In this document: positions 30,132 to 44,924 of the stretch, one piece after another
How positions within the stretch are numbered: the stretch's first letter is position 1
How the letters are laid out: each line of letters starts with the position of its first letter
DNA from: Panulirus ornatus
Taxonomy: Eukaryota; Arthropoda; Malacostraca; Decapoda; Palinuridae
Length of the DNA stretch: 64,000 bases
Direction of reading: 5' to 3'
NCBI RefSeq assembly: GCF_036320965.1
Contig: NC_092248.1
Location: 26,325,820-26,389,819 of the forward strand
The notes under the pieces: generated by a model
The model's database searches: none
The model's input: only the letters and a program-made list of their open reading frames with translations
What the model was told of the DNA's origin: nothing
Translations under genes and position numbers: made by a program

Positions 30132-33100
30132 AATTGAAAATAGAAGAATAGATAAGAACGGAATAGTTACTAATATTCATGAGAAATAATTACACATTGC
30201 AAATCAAGTAATGAACTGCTGCTTTGCTGCTTTGGCTGATCGTTTGTAGTTATGTACCATTCTCATGTGTCCTGCGTGGTAGCTAGGAGGGGAAAAGGGA
30301 GCCGGACGGACAGGAGAGGTAAAGTTGATATATAGAAAATAGTTCTAAAGTGTAAAGTATTACAGTGCATCTTTATTGACGTGTGTTAGCCAATTGTTGA
30401 CAAAGTATCTTAGTGCCTTGTCCATACATCCTTAGCATACCAGGTGTGTCTTTAAGGTGAATCTTTATTTTGATATAGAGAGAGAAGTAGCTAAGTTGGG
30501 TGAAAGTTTGTTTATTGTGTACATCAGTGGGTGACCCAGGCTTGGCCTTGTATAGTGGCTTCGTGGGAAGCAGGAGTATTCCATGTTTGCGCTGCTGTAT
30601 AAATTTTCAATCCGTCTGTAGTTTGGATACATACATGAGAACACCCTTTCATGGCCTTCGTGTCTAAATAGTAGCACTTCCTTACACCATGGATGCTGCT
30701 TCACCCTTCAACACCTTGGTGATGTAGCTTGTATTGTAAACGTTTGTGAATGAAGTTTGTGTATGTACACATGAAGGTTTCGTTTTTAGATTCTTCGTAA
30801 TAACGCTTTTTATTACTGTAGAAACTTTCTTCCCAAATTAATATGGAAGAAGATAATTACCTTTGGCGGGTAATTTTCATAAGATATTAAAATTTACGTT
30901 TCTGATATATGCATCATTAGAGGAAAATACATAAAAGTAGTTGACAGCAATATCTAATTTTTCCTTCCCTCAGAACCAAATATTTACCATTAAGCAACAA
31001 ACTGTTTCCCTGATCTCACAGTAATATATTCAACGTCGTCAACACAATTAGATTGTGGAAGTTTTATGATTCACACGTTGCTTACCATTCTGGCGGCACT
31101 GCAGGAAAACACCTCGAGAATTTCCCAGATGTTTGGCCTCCTCACACGCTCTCCTGCCACCACTACCATCATGTTCTGCAGATAGTCTGTTATGGTACTC
31201 CATGCTAACAACCATGCACATTCAAGCAGCAATCCTCGTCAGTCTGTCAATGAATTAGGAATACAGGAAAATATATGGCTCAAAAGGGTATCCAGTTATC
31301 TTTGAACGAAAGAAAGGCTTGTTAAATATCAGTTAGATATGGCATACCTCTCTATTTTCAATATCATCTCAACCATGCTAGCGCTTCTGCCCTTCACTAC
31401 TATACCCGTACTCGAGCAGATATTAAAGGACACCAACCATCAACTTCTCCATGTAACACCAAACTTTGATCATGCAACTCTCCAAACATAATTATACATT
31501 TTATAATTCAATTTCCAACGCTCAGTTCTCAAACCCTCTCTTTTTCTGTCGGGCTCTGCGATTTTGCAAGTTTCAAAGTTCTTACTCCAGTGGGTGTTTA
31601 ATTGGAGAGGGGAAGTCCTTTTTCCAAAATGGAGCTCTCGTTATCAACGTAAAATTTCTTATTTATATAGGAGTCTTTTCAAAGTTAAATTTTTAACCTT
31701 ACTGATAAGTTCATTTTCCTACTGGAAAGTTGTTGAAACGTTAATCGTCTTATGTTCCTAAAGGTACTTTTCCCACAAGGATGCATCTGCTCAGAAGGAA
31801 GGTTTGATACTTAGTTCAGTTTATCTTTTATTGAGTAAATATTTTTGCACAGTAGAACTCATCTAAAAGAATGTGGATTCCGTTCCAAGTGCAAATGTTC
31901 TTGCCACGGAACGTAGTTCCTTTTTTAGGATAAAGTTCCTCTTATAGTGAAGTTTGTGTTTTTTCTTGACTCAAAATTTCTTAGAGTAAATTTTCATTAT
32001 TTGTGAGTGTGGAGTTGGAGGCTTCCTGGAGCCGATGACCTGAACCTGGCTACCAAAGGATCCTGGCAGATCTCATCTCGCGAGTATCGCAGAAAAAATG
32101 TTTGAACACAAACAAGGAACAAGGTGAGGATTTTCGCAAAGGTATAAGACTATAGAGCTGAGAGAAGGCACTGCTGCTGTCAAGGTGCTTGAAGTGCGAC
32201 TCTCGACGTGAAACTGCTTCTGTGGTTGGCCAGCATCTTTGTGTGGTTGTTTGTGTCAAGGTATTGTGGTTTTGGTTGCTGGTCTCGCTTGTTGTAGTTA
32301 TGACAGATAGTACCAAGCTGTTGTTGGTGTGGCCTCACAGGTATCAAACTGCTACTGTTGTATATGGTGGTAGCGACATGCTACTGTGGTTGTGTTCGCT
32401 AGCGTCAATATGATTAGTTCGTCTCTGCTTGTACATCTTCTGTGAATGTGTCCACTACTGTCAAGCGGTTGTAGTTGTGGCTGCTGATGACAGCTTTCTT
32501 CAGTTATGTCTAGTAGTTTCAAACTGCTGTGGTGGTGAGTGCTGTGGCGGTGCCTGTAGGTGCCATACTACTGTGGTTGTAATTGCTGCTGTCAACCTTG
32601 TGTTATGACTACGAGTGTCACGGTGTTGTGGTTATGGTTGCCATTGTTAAGCTGTTGTAGATGTGAGTGCAGTTGTGGAGCTGTTGTGGCAATGAGTGCA
32701 TGTGATAAGCTGCTGTTGTTATGGATGTTTGTGATAAACTTTTTTTTCATTGTTGTGGATAACAAGTCGCTCGGAGTCTGGGTTTGGGCGTTAAGTTACG
32801 TGTGCTGGCACTAAAATGCTGTGGTTTTGACCCCTGGTACGAGGATGTTATGACTGTGGTTGCTGGTGTTAAGCTGCTGCTGTTTTGGATAATAAAGACA
32901 AAATGCTGTATCTATAGCTGATGGCTCCATGCTATTGTGGCAGTACACAGGCACCGAGGACGTGCGTCTTTCTGCCAAGTTCCTTTGGTTGTCAGGGTAC
33001 ACAGATGTGATGACTAGTGCAGTCTTTTGCAAAAGTGGATGTTTGTGTCAGACCAAGTCTTGTTTGGTTGTGGCTGCCGGTGTAAGGCTACTGTGATTCT

Positions 33101-33500
33101 GACTACGTGCGTTGAGCCTCTTTGGATATTGATGATCCTTCACAAGCAGAAGGATGCTGCATGGGGAATGAACGATATCTTTCCAAATCTTGTAAGGTTC
33201 AATATTGATGAGCAACTGCATTTGTTGTGATTTATTCTTATATCATGAACCATCCTCGGCTGAATATCAAAATATGATTAGAGAATCCAACACTCGTGAC
33301 TATGAATGGTTTTTTGTTTGTACATTGGATATCATAGAACGCTTCTTGAATTGGACAAAAGCTCTTCTCTTGAATTCCGGAATTTCTCTAGTCTTCTATA
33401 TGATCCTGTTGATGGCACACCAGTCCGACCTTACAGCAGAACCCTGGCAAGACATTACGAACAACATCAATCTCACTCGTGCGGGAATTCATGCATAAGG
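30132..33500. other. Intron sequence; decayed GCTGTTGTGG repeat at 32170-33130
   Basis: 30132-32150 is unique sequence with no recognised gene. From about 32170 to 33130, words like 'tgttgtggttgtggttgctg' and 'gtcaagctgctg' recur irregularly, suggesting an old minisatellite. Short open frames at 33205-33518 match nothing I recognise. Confidence 0.55.
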
Positions 33501-33539
33501 AAAATGAAATCTGCTTAATTTTTGTTAAGAGTTGTGAGT

Positions 33540-36130
33540 CAGCCATCGCCCATAGCAACGGTGCCAGCATCATGGCCATTGTGTCTTGAGGGTTATATAC
33601 AATACAAAGGAATACAAGGGAACCTAAACAGCAGCAGACCACTAGGTCCTTTCGAGGCTGTTTGTGATAGTGGAAGATATCAGAAACTTACAGAAGAGCG
33701 TGGTAACAGTTAGAAGGCATATGGATAATTCAAAGAGAATAACTTGTAACTTGAAATAGTCATTTTGACTATAAAGACGCAAATAATGAAAGTCATGGAC
33801 TTGAAGTGAAGTATTTATGAAGTCTTTTCTTAAACGTATCTGTAGTACTGCTTCCAGTTACTCTAACTGGCAAATCATCCCATTTGTTAACAATCCTGTT
33901 CAAGAGATGTACTTCGCATCATTCCAGGTAAATCGCTTACATACGAATTTGTATCCATTACTACGAGTGAAGTCAGACAATTCAAGTCTGAGGTAACTTG
34001 GTAGATGAAGATCATCAAAGTCATTGATCATTTGAATACCTGTATTAGATGACCAGTTAACCTTCTATTTTCTTGAGCTAAATAGATTCATGTCGTTTAA
34101 TCAGATTTCATAGATTTTGTTTCTCAGTCTGGGAATTATCTAGGGAACTCGATGCTGTATTCTTTCTATTTTGTTTCTGTCTTTTTTAAGGTAGGATGAC
34201 GAACCCAGTCTGAACACAGTAGTCAGGATGTGCACCAAGTAATGACTTAGGAAAAGTAAGGATCATTCCCCTGCACTTAAATTCGAAGGTTAATCTATGA
34301 AACCAAGAATTTGGTTCGATCTTTTCACTGCTTCTGTGCATTTCTTACATGGTTGTAGGTTATCAGAGATTATTACACCCTTTTCCTCATTTACCTTCTG
34401 AAGTTAAACAGAATTCACTTTGTAGCTTGCTCTTTTGTTTTTACTACCCATATGCAAAACTTTGCGCTCATCGATATCAAGATTCATTTGCCACCTATGA
34501 GCCCAGGTCATTCATCAGTTTGTCTATGTTAGTTTCAAGCTGTAGACATTCAAGTTCATCTGTAGATTTATTTCCCAACCATGTATCGTCAGCGAATTTT
34601 GATCCCTTACAATGCAGGCCATTATCAATATCATTATCATGTTTGAGAAAGAGAACCGGTCCCAAGACTGATCCTTGTGGCACTCCTCTTATTACGTCTA
34701 ACCATTCTGAGGCTTGACCGTGAATCACTACTCTTCATTGACAACCGAGTGACAAGTTTCATCTCCACCGAAGTATAATAACCTCATCAATGTGACTTAA
34801 TTTTTGTAAGTAATCCTTGATACGGAACTTTATGGAAAGCTTTCTGAAAAGTCCACGTAGATAACATCAACTGCTCTACTTTCGTCATACATATTGCGTA
34901 TATAATCTATCAAGCAGATTTCTCACACATGAGCGATTACGTCGAAATCCACGCTGAGGATTGTTTACTAAGTGGTAGTCCTCTAAATGGTTTACAATTC
35001 TGTCTGGAAGGATGGTTTCCTTAAGTTTTCGAACTACAGACGTTAAGCTGATCATTTCCTGGCAGGGACTTATTACCATTTCTTAATATAGTGTTTCTTA
35101 ATATAGGTGTTACATTGGCAAACTTCCATTCATCTGGAAGTTTGCTTGTACCAAGTGACTTATTGAAAAGGGTAGTCAAGGGCTTAACTATCTCATTTTT
35201 CGTCTCGTTTCGAATAAAACTTATCAGGGCCTGCTGTTGGTTTATCAGGGCTAGCCGTAGGTTTATCAGGGCCTGCCGTTGGTTTATCAGGGCCTGCCGT
35301 TGGCTTATCAGGGCCTGCCGTTGGCTTATCAGGGCTAGCCGTTGGTTTATCAGGGCCTGCCGTTGGCTTATTTTCAATTCGCTTATTGCAGAAAGTAAGT
35401 CTTCGTTTTCAAGTCAGATTGTTGAAGAACGTTCCCTTCTCTTATCACTGAAACTGAACTCGGGACATGGGTCGTGTCTTCGATCGTATACACAGACACA
35501 AAAAGATCGTTACATATTTTTGCCATAGCTTCGTTGTTTTGAACTACGTCATCGTTTTCCGTAATTAATGGACCTATTTGCTGAATGATGACCATCTTGC
35601 CTTTAATATAACCGTAAACTTCGTTGGGTTTCTTTTGCTATTTTTAGCAATGTACGCTTCATATTAACAATTACTTTGTCGTATAGCTTTCTTCCCTTCT
35701 CTTAGCAAATTTACATAACTTACTCTGTCATATTGCTGATTGGATTCTGTGAGTTCCTTATGAGCTTCATTCATAGACAACAGGTAATTTTTTTATTTCA
35801 CCGTTGCACCGCCTTGGTTTTGTTTTAGAAATAGATCGTCTACTACGCATTGGTACATATGTTTCCTTTAAAGGTTTTTGTGAAGCTTTTCCAGGCTTTG
35901 TTCATGTCATTTTCATTGACTGTATCATAACAGGGTTGCCGGTCCAGAGCAATTCAAACATCATTAGAATTTTCATGTTTAATATCGCGAATTTTTTCGC
36001 GACTGTCGGGTTGACCAACACTACATGCAGTGTTGAAACCACTTGAAAAATACTTTATCGGTGATCTCTTGTACCAAACTTTTCTCCAACATAATTAAAC
36101 AAGATCTTCAGTCGCAGTAAGAACAAGTCC
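33540..36130 (-). mobile_element. CR1-like LINE, degraded
   Basis: Minus-strand fragments in order (descending coordinates): linker CNDLFVSVYTIEDTTHVP (35383-35595), the PTAGPDK motif (amplified, see 35221-35370), then IVKPLTTLFNKSLGTSKLPD and EWKFANVTPI (about 35095-35195). Next come SLTSVVRKLKETILPDRIVN and PQRGFRRNRSCV (34885-35060), and IHGQASEWLDVIRGVPQGSV plus SKFADDTWLGNK (34495-34728). VPQGSVLGP and KFADDT are the usual RT motifs B and C of the CR1 clade. Motif A between them is lost and many frameshifts occur. The 3' part (33540-34490) continues with CR1-type C-terminal and UTR sequence. At 36153-36180 it is interrupted by RTE-like copy H. Confidence 0.82.
35221..35370. repeat. 21-bp minisatellite inside the CR1-like RT, about 7 units
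   Basis: The unit is 'ttatcagggcctgccgttgg' plus one base. On the minus strand it reads PTAGPDK, with GPDK/SPDK variants, in frame with flanking CR1 coding sequence (IENKPTAGPDK on one side, GPDKFYS on the other). Confidence 0.95.
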
Positions 36131-36180
36131 AATCTTTATCTTTTTGACGTTGTTTATCTTTATATTTTATTTATTTATTA

Positions 36181-37160
36181 TACTTTGTCGCTGTCTCCCG
36201 CGTTTGCGAGGTAGCGCAAGGAAACAGACGAAAGAAATGGCCCAACCCCCCCATACACATGTATATACATACGTCCACACACGCAAATATACATACCTAC
36301 ACAGCTTTCCATGGCTTACCCCAGACGCTTCACATGCCTTGATTCAATCCACTAACAGCACGTCAACCCCGGTATACCACCTCGCTCCAATTCACTCTAT
36401 TCCTTGCCCTCCTTTCACCCTCCTGCATGTTCAGGCCCCGATCACACAAAATCTTTTTCACTCCAACTTTCCACCTCCAATTTGGTCTCCCTCTTCTCCT
36501 TGTTCCCTCCACCTCCGACACATATATCCTCTTGGTCAATCTTTCCTCACTCATCCTCTCCATGTGCCCAAACCACTTCAAAACACCCTCTTCTGCTCTC
36601 TCAACCACGCTCTTTTTATTTCCACACATCTCTCTCACCCTTACGTTACTCACTCGATCAAACCACCTCACACCACACATTGTCCTCAAACATCTCATTT
36701 CCAGCACATCCATCCTCCTGCGCACAACTCTATCCATAGCCCACGCCTCGCAACCATACAACATTGTTGGAACCACTATTCCTTCAAACATACCCATTTT
36801 TGCTTTCCGAGATAATGTTCTCGACTTCCACACATTCTTCAAGGCCCCCAGAATTTTCGCCCCCTCCCCCACCCTATGATCCACTTCCGCTTCCATGGTT
36901 CCATCCGCTGCCAGATCCACTCCCAGATATCTAAAACACTTCACTTCCTCCAGTTTTTCTCCATTCAAACTCACCTCCCAATTGACTTGACCCTCAACCC
37001 TACTGTACCTAATAACCTTGCTCTTATTCACATTTACTCTTAACTTTCTTCTTCCACACACTTTACCAAACTCAGTCACCAGCTTCTGCAGTTTCTCACA
37101 TGAATCAGCCACCAGCGCTGTATCATCAGCGAACAACAACTGACTCACTTCCCAAGCTCT
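36181..37160 (-). mobile_element. RTE-like LINE copy H, 5'-truncated, short-3'UTR form
   Basis: The minus-strand open frame starts at 'SQLLFADDTALVA' (37148) and runs without stops to VVYRG (36363). The short 3' UTR and terminal module follow. The tail is 'tataataaataaataaaata' rather than long (TA)n. The 10-base sequence 'tttatcttta' lies on both sides (36153-36162 and 37169-37178) and could be a target-site duplication. It is inserted in or next to the CR1-like element. Confidence 0.9.
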
Positions 37161-37293
37161 ATCTTTAATTTATCTTTAATTTCCACTAAATCTAAATCAG
37201 CATTCCCAACGTCTGCAACTTTTTTCTTCGTGATTTGAATAAGATTGAACAAAGAGAACCTCACCGCCTACTTTATTCCCATATACTATTAAA

Positions 37294-37474
37294 CAGAGTG
37301 AACCCTGGAACTGAGTATCGACGACAGAGTGAACCCTGGAACTGAGTATCGGCGACAGAGTGAACCCTGGAACTGAGTATCGGCGACAGAGTGAACCCTG
37401 GAACTGAGTATCGGCGACAGAGTGAACCCTGGAACTGAGTATCGGCGACAGAGTGAACCCTGGAACTGAGTATG
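37294..37474. repeat. 30-bp minisatellite, 6 units
   Basis: Unit 'agagtgaaccctggaactga' + 'gtatcggcgac'-type end, repeated from 37296 every 30 bp with almost no change. Confidence 0.96.
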
Positions 37475-40441
<2,967 letters not shown>

Positions 40442-40499
40442 CTACTGCAAGTTACCCGGGCAACCAAACATTTATTAATAAGTTCTTAATTATGTGCAC

Positions 40500-40745
40500 A
40501 AAACTCACGGAGTATCTTGCAACACATTGAACATGGCACAAGGTTATACGGAGTATCTTGCAACACATTCAATATGGCACAAGGTTATGTGTCTCAACAC
40601 ATAACTCTGAATTAGAATTTTTCTCTTCAGATGTTTCAAAGAAACTGTGGTGATGGAGAGCATGAATGATGCCATTCATCGTACAGCAGGCATCAACTGT
40701 GGTGATAGAGAGCATGAATATTACTATTCATAGTACAATAGTCAT
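40500..40745. repeat. Two short tandem duplications (41 bp and about 48 bp)
   Basis: 'cggagtatcttgcaacacat' recurs 41 bp apart (40508 and 40549). 'caactgtggtgatagagagc' and a close variant recur about 48 bp apart (40645-40745). Confidence 0.8.
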
Positions 40746-41649
40746 CAACTGATCAGCACATCAAGCACATAATTCATGACACTAGCAAGAGCAGTACAGT
40801 TTGGACCGATACGACTGACAGTTAAACAACACATGGTCATTCAACGACAACTACATAACCGATATTAAGCCATTAATTACACATGTGGCTGTCACATACC
40901 ATCACATCCTTGTTAACACAAATAGCAACTGTAGACTGGCACATAATGTATCCTACAACATGAAGGCTGTGATCTAATCAGCAGTAGGGAAATGGACTTC
41001 TTTGCAGCGGGAAATTCCTCGTCGAGACTGTACTCCTTTTCATCCACAGACAGTGATATCACGTTTAAGAAGGTGACTTATCACTCGCGGTGTAACGGTA
41101 TACAGGGGGAGTCCGGTAACGCTAACGTATGTACTGCACTGTTCATAACTCACCTGGCAGCTACACAATTACCAGAACGAAAAAAGAATATTTGAAAGAC
41201 GTTATTCATGATAAGCATTTCGGTTGCCAGAGTGTTAGGTTGAGAGGATCAGTCTAGGGGTCTGGGGGACAACTTGTTCCACTCTGTCTCCTTCTAAAAA
41301 CAAGTTTTCCCCACTCCATCTTCCTCCCTTTACCACCTTCTATATCACCTCTGAGCTATTCTCTTCCAGTCCATTATCTCAATACGTTGAGTGCAGCAAC
41401 GGCCTCTTATACCTGGTCTGGTCGAACAACGCTTCTACCTTGAACCATTTCAGCTACTGGCTCGTTCATCTCCCCTTCCTTCCCTATAGTATTACCAACA
41501 ATACAACATTCCCACCGTCATCTTCTCAAGTTCACACTTCACTACTCCACCTCATAACCGCTCTATGTGTTATTGTTTTTCGAGAGCCTTTCTCCGCTCG
41601 AAAATGTGAATGAATCAGACTTTTAATCACAAAGGAGAGAAACACGCTT
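40746..41649. other. Intron sequence, nothing recognised
   Basis: Unique sequence with only short open frames. Confidence 0.5.
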
Positions 41650-41766
41650 GTACCTCCGTGGGGTTTGTACCTCCGTGGGGTTTGTACCTCCGTGGGGTTT
41701 GTACCTCCGTGGGGTTTGTACCTCCGTGGGGTTTGTACCTCCGTGGGGTTTGTACCTCTGTGGGGT
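41650..41766. repeat. 17-bp minisatellite, 7 units
   Basis: Unit 'gtacctccgtggggttt' at 41650, 41667, 41684 and so on to 41766, nearly perfect. Confidence 0.97.
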
Positions 41767-44395
41767 CGACGTTTACCAAATATGAGGAGGAGATCATCGC
41801 ATCAGTCAGGTTTTCTCTCGTGTGTTTTACCATCATGAGTAACTACTGTGACCTGGCCAGCGGCTCTCTCATGTGTGTTGCTGCTGGTGGGTTGGGACGA
41901 CTGTGGCCACCATATCCGTGTCCGTCTTCACCACCATGTTATTGCAGGAGCCGCAGCCAATATACGAAAATGATCACTCAGTTTCTTACGAGAGATAGAG
42001 CAGAGAAAGATGGTTTTAATTTGGTCGTGGTACAAGCATAGACTAAGTGTCAGTTTACTTCCATGTTAAGTATACGTAGCCTACAAATGCTTCTTTTAGC
42101 AAGCCCTTGTCTTTGTGTGGACTGTAAAACAAACATCGTTTCTTTTATTTTTTCAAAATTTTCTTGTCTGAAACATTTTTTTGTATACCTTCTTCCTTTT
42201 GTATACCTTCATCCATCAAAATTCTTCCCCATAGAATTGTTAACATAACAGAAGTAGTGCAATACGGTGCCTCAACCCTTCTCCAGCGGCCGAGACTGGT
42301 ATATGTAAGAATAGATGAAGTATACGTACACAGAATTGACAATATCCATTATTCCGTCACAAACTGTGAGGGACAACTTATAATTCTGGAATTTTGCATC
42401 CTTGATAACACTCCGAGAGAGTATGAGCTACTGCGAACCCTCCTCTGCAGCCATCTCGTCTCTCAGGAAACAAAAAAAATTGGTTGCTGGTCGTTGTTAT
42501 CCTGTTCGAGCAGACTTCAGAGGTTGCGGGTGTTACTAGGTTAATGTTCAAACTTTGTGAATTAGTACAGAATGTATGTTGCATTACGAGGGATGAGAAT
42601 TTGTTTCAATGTATTCAGGGTTGGAAGGGTTGGGCGAGAATTTACTCTGTGGGAAGGGTTGTGACAGTGCCTACAGTGTGAGGAGGATTTGAGCGACACG
42701 TACGGTGTGTGGAGGAATGTATCAGTGTGTACAATGCGAGGAAACTCCTGGTGTTCACTTCTGGGTGTTTATGAGCCAATATGTACTCCGAAGGGCATGC
42801 GCGTTTATCTACACTGAGGAGTGATGTGCCAGTATGTACGCTTTGGCTAATGATATGCTTTAGTATACATCATTTGGAAGGAAACACTTGAGTTCGAAAG
42901 GACTGATGTATATATACACATTTTCAGGGAAATACGTTTTAATTTGAACGCTGAAAAGGGTACACCAGGAAGAGGCACTTAGACAATACACCGTGAGGAC
43001 TCTAGGTCGCAGCGTAGGTCGATAAGTTTCATTAAAAAAGAAATACATCTTTTTCTTTTCACTCAAGATTGTCTTGATCGGTTCCTATTTATGAAGGAAA
43101 AAGAAAATTGTCTTGACTAAGGGAGGTGAAGGCTGACGTGTGAACAACTTTAAAACAAAGATGTTTGTTCCTGTACATTACCAGATGAAAGTTTTCCAGA
43201 GTTCGAGGGATTATAGGATTTTAAGGAAGGATTACATTTCACTCCGGTGAGGTGAAGGAAAATATATTTCAGTTGTAAAGGGCAAGGAGGTATGTTACAG
43301 CTGCAGGAGAAGGAAGTATGGTGAACATATGGTGCAAGGAAGCATGTTTTGGTGCAAGGGGGAAGCATAACGGGACTTTACCTCTGGGAGAGAAGTAGCT
43401 CTGTTTAAGGTAAAGCGGGAGGGAAGAACACCTCAAGTGATAGAGACGGAGGCAATGAGGAGGGACGCATATTCCCTCCACTGGTTGGTGGAAGGGAGAT
43501 GTGTTTCAACCACAGGACAGAACGATGTGATTCGGCTTCAAGAGAGGGAAGTATGTTGTCTCTGCTTCAGGATGAAGGAAGTAAGTTTCAAATGTAGGGT
43601 TTGCGTCTTGTAACAGGAAGGTTTTGCACATAATCTGCTGCCAGATAATACTTCAGGTGGGGATGGACACATTGCTTATAGGAAGCTCAGGATTATTTCT
43701 GTTTCAAGTGGGGAGAGAGGCATGATCCATCTTCCTGGGAAAGAGAGTCATGTTTCAGTTTCGGGGGAAACAAAGCATATCTCATCTGTAAAGGGAAAAG
43801 GACAAATGTCGTAGCTTCAGCAGGAGAAATATATATACAGCAGTAGAGAAGGCACAAAAGTATGTTTACCTGCGGGGTTGAAGCTATGTGTCATGTAATG
43901 GAGATGTTATCTTTTAGTTGTTTGAGAGAAAGACTAGAATGTTTTAGTAGCAGAAGTAGGGAATTATAACTGAGGGGTTCAGGAGATGGAAGACTTGCAT
44001 AGGTGCTGGGAGGGAAAGGTGCTGTGTTTCACCTGTGTGTTCATCTATGAGAGGAAACAGGTTATGTCTCATTTTCGGGGGAAGGGGAGTGTGTTTTTTT
44101 AGAATGGTAAAAGGGGGCTTTTGTGCAGGAAAGAGTCGTGCTTCACTTGTCTGCATAAAGACAATGTTTCGCTAGTTTACTGGAAGATAGCATGTTTCAG
44201 ACATACCGAGAAGGGAAGTTTTTACGGATGAATTCTATCTGTATGGAGGATTAGCCTCGAGCTTCAAATGATTTGAGGAAAAGATTATGTTTCCATTATG
44301 CAGGTACATTGGAATTACGCTTCACCTCTGTTTCACCTGTTGGTGAGGGAGGATGTGTGCTTCAGATGTATGCTGTGAAGAAATATTTCTAGCCT

Positions 44396-44399
<4 letters not shown>
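41767..44399. other. Intron; from about 42600 a decayed 'gggaaggaagtatgtttcag' repeat
   Basis: 41767-42600 is unique sequence. From about 42600 to 44390, words such as 'ggaaggaagcatgtttcag' and 'cagctgcaggagaagg' recur at irregular spacing of about 35-60 bp, suggesting an ancient diverged tandem repeat. No gene is recognised. Confidence 0.6.

Positions 44400-44447
<48 letters not shown>
44400..44447. repeat. (GA)n microsatellite
   Basis: 24 GA units. Confidence 0.96.
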
Positions 44448-44450
<3 letters not shown>

Positions 44451-44924
44451 ATTAGTTCCTATGACGAGATTTCGCCAAAAGGCAGAGCTAGTGCGTTGCG
44501 TTCACGACAGGAAAACATTGTTATTTAGAACCAGTCGTGTGAGTTACGTGCTGTTAAATGGTATGGATGAGGGGAGAGTGTATGTTTGTAGACTGAAAAC
44601 CAGCTGCCCACTTGTAGGTGAAGCAGAAACACAAGACAACTACCTAGGTCAAAGGACTGACATTTGATATCCACTGAAGAATTAGTTCATTACGTAGGCG
44701 TCGCCAACTCTCTCGATACCTCGGCGGGTAATACCGGTACGCTATCTACTTGGTCAGTGGCTACCCTACATCTACTACCACGACAACGAGAAAGGTATGA
44801 CTGGAAGTGTTGTTGGTATAATACCACGTATGTGATTGGGTTCGAGTGTCTAGGTGGCAGGACGCTATGTCTGAAATGGAACTGAAAATATCTGGACGCG
44901 AAGGAGGAAGGGGAAGGTGTCTGG

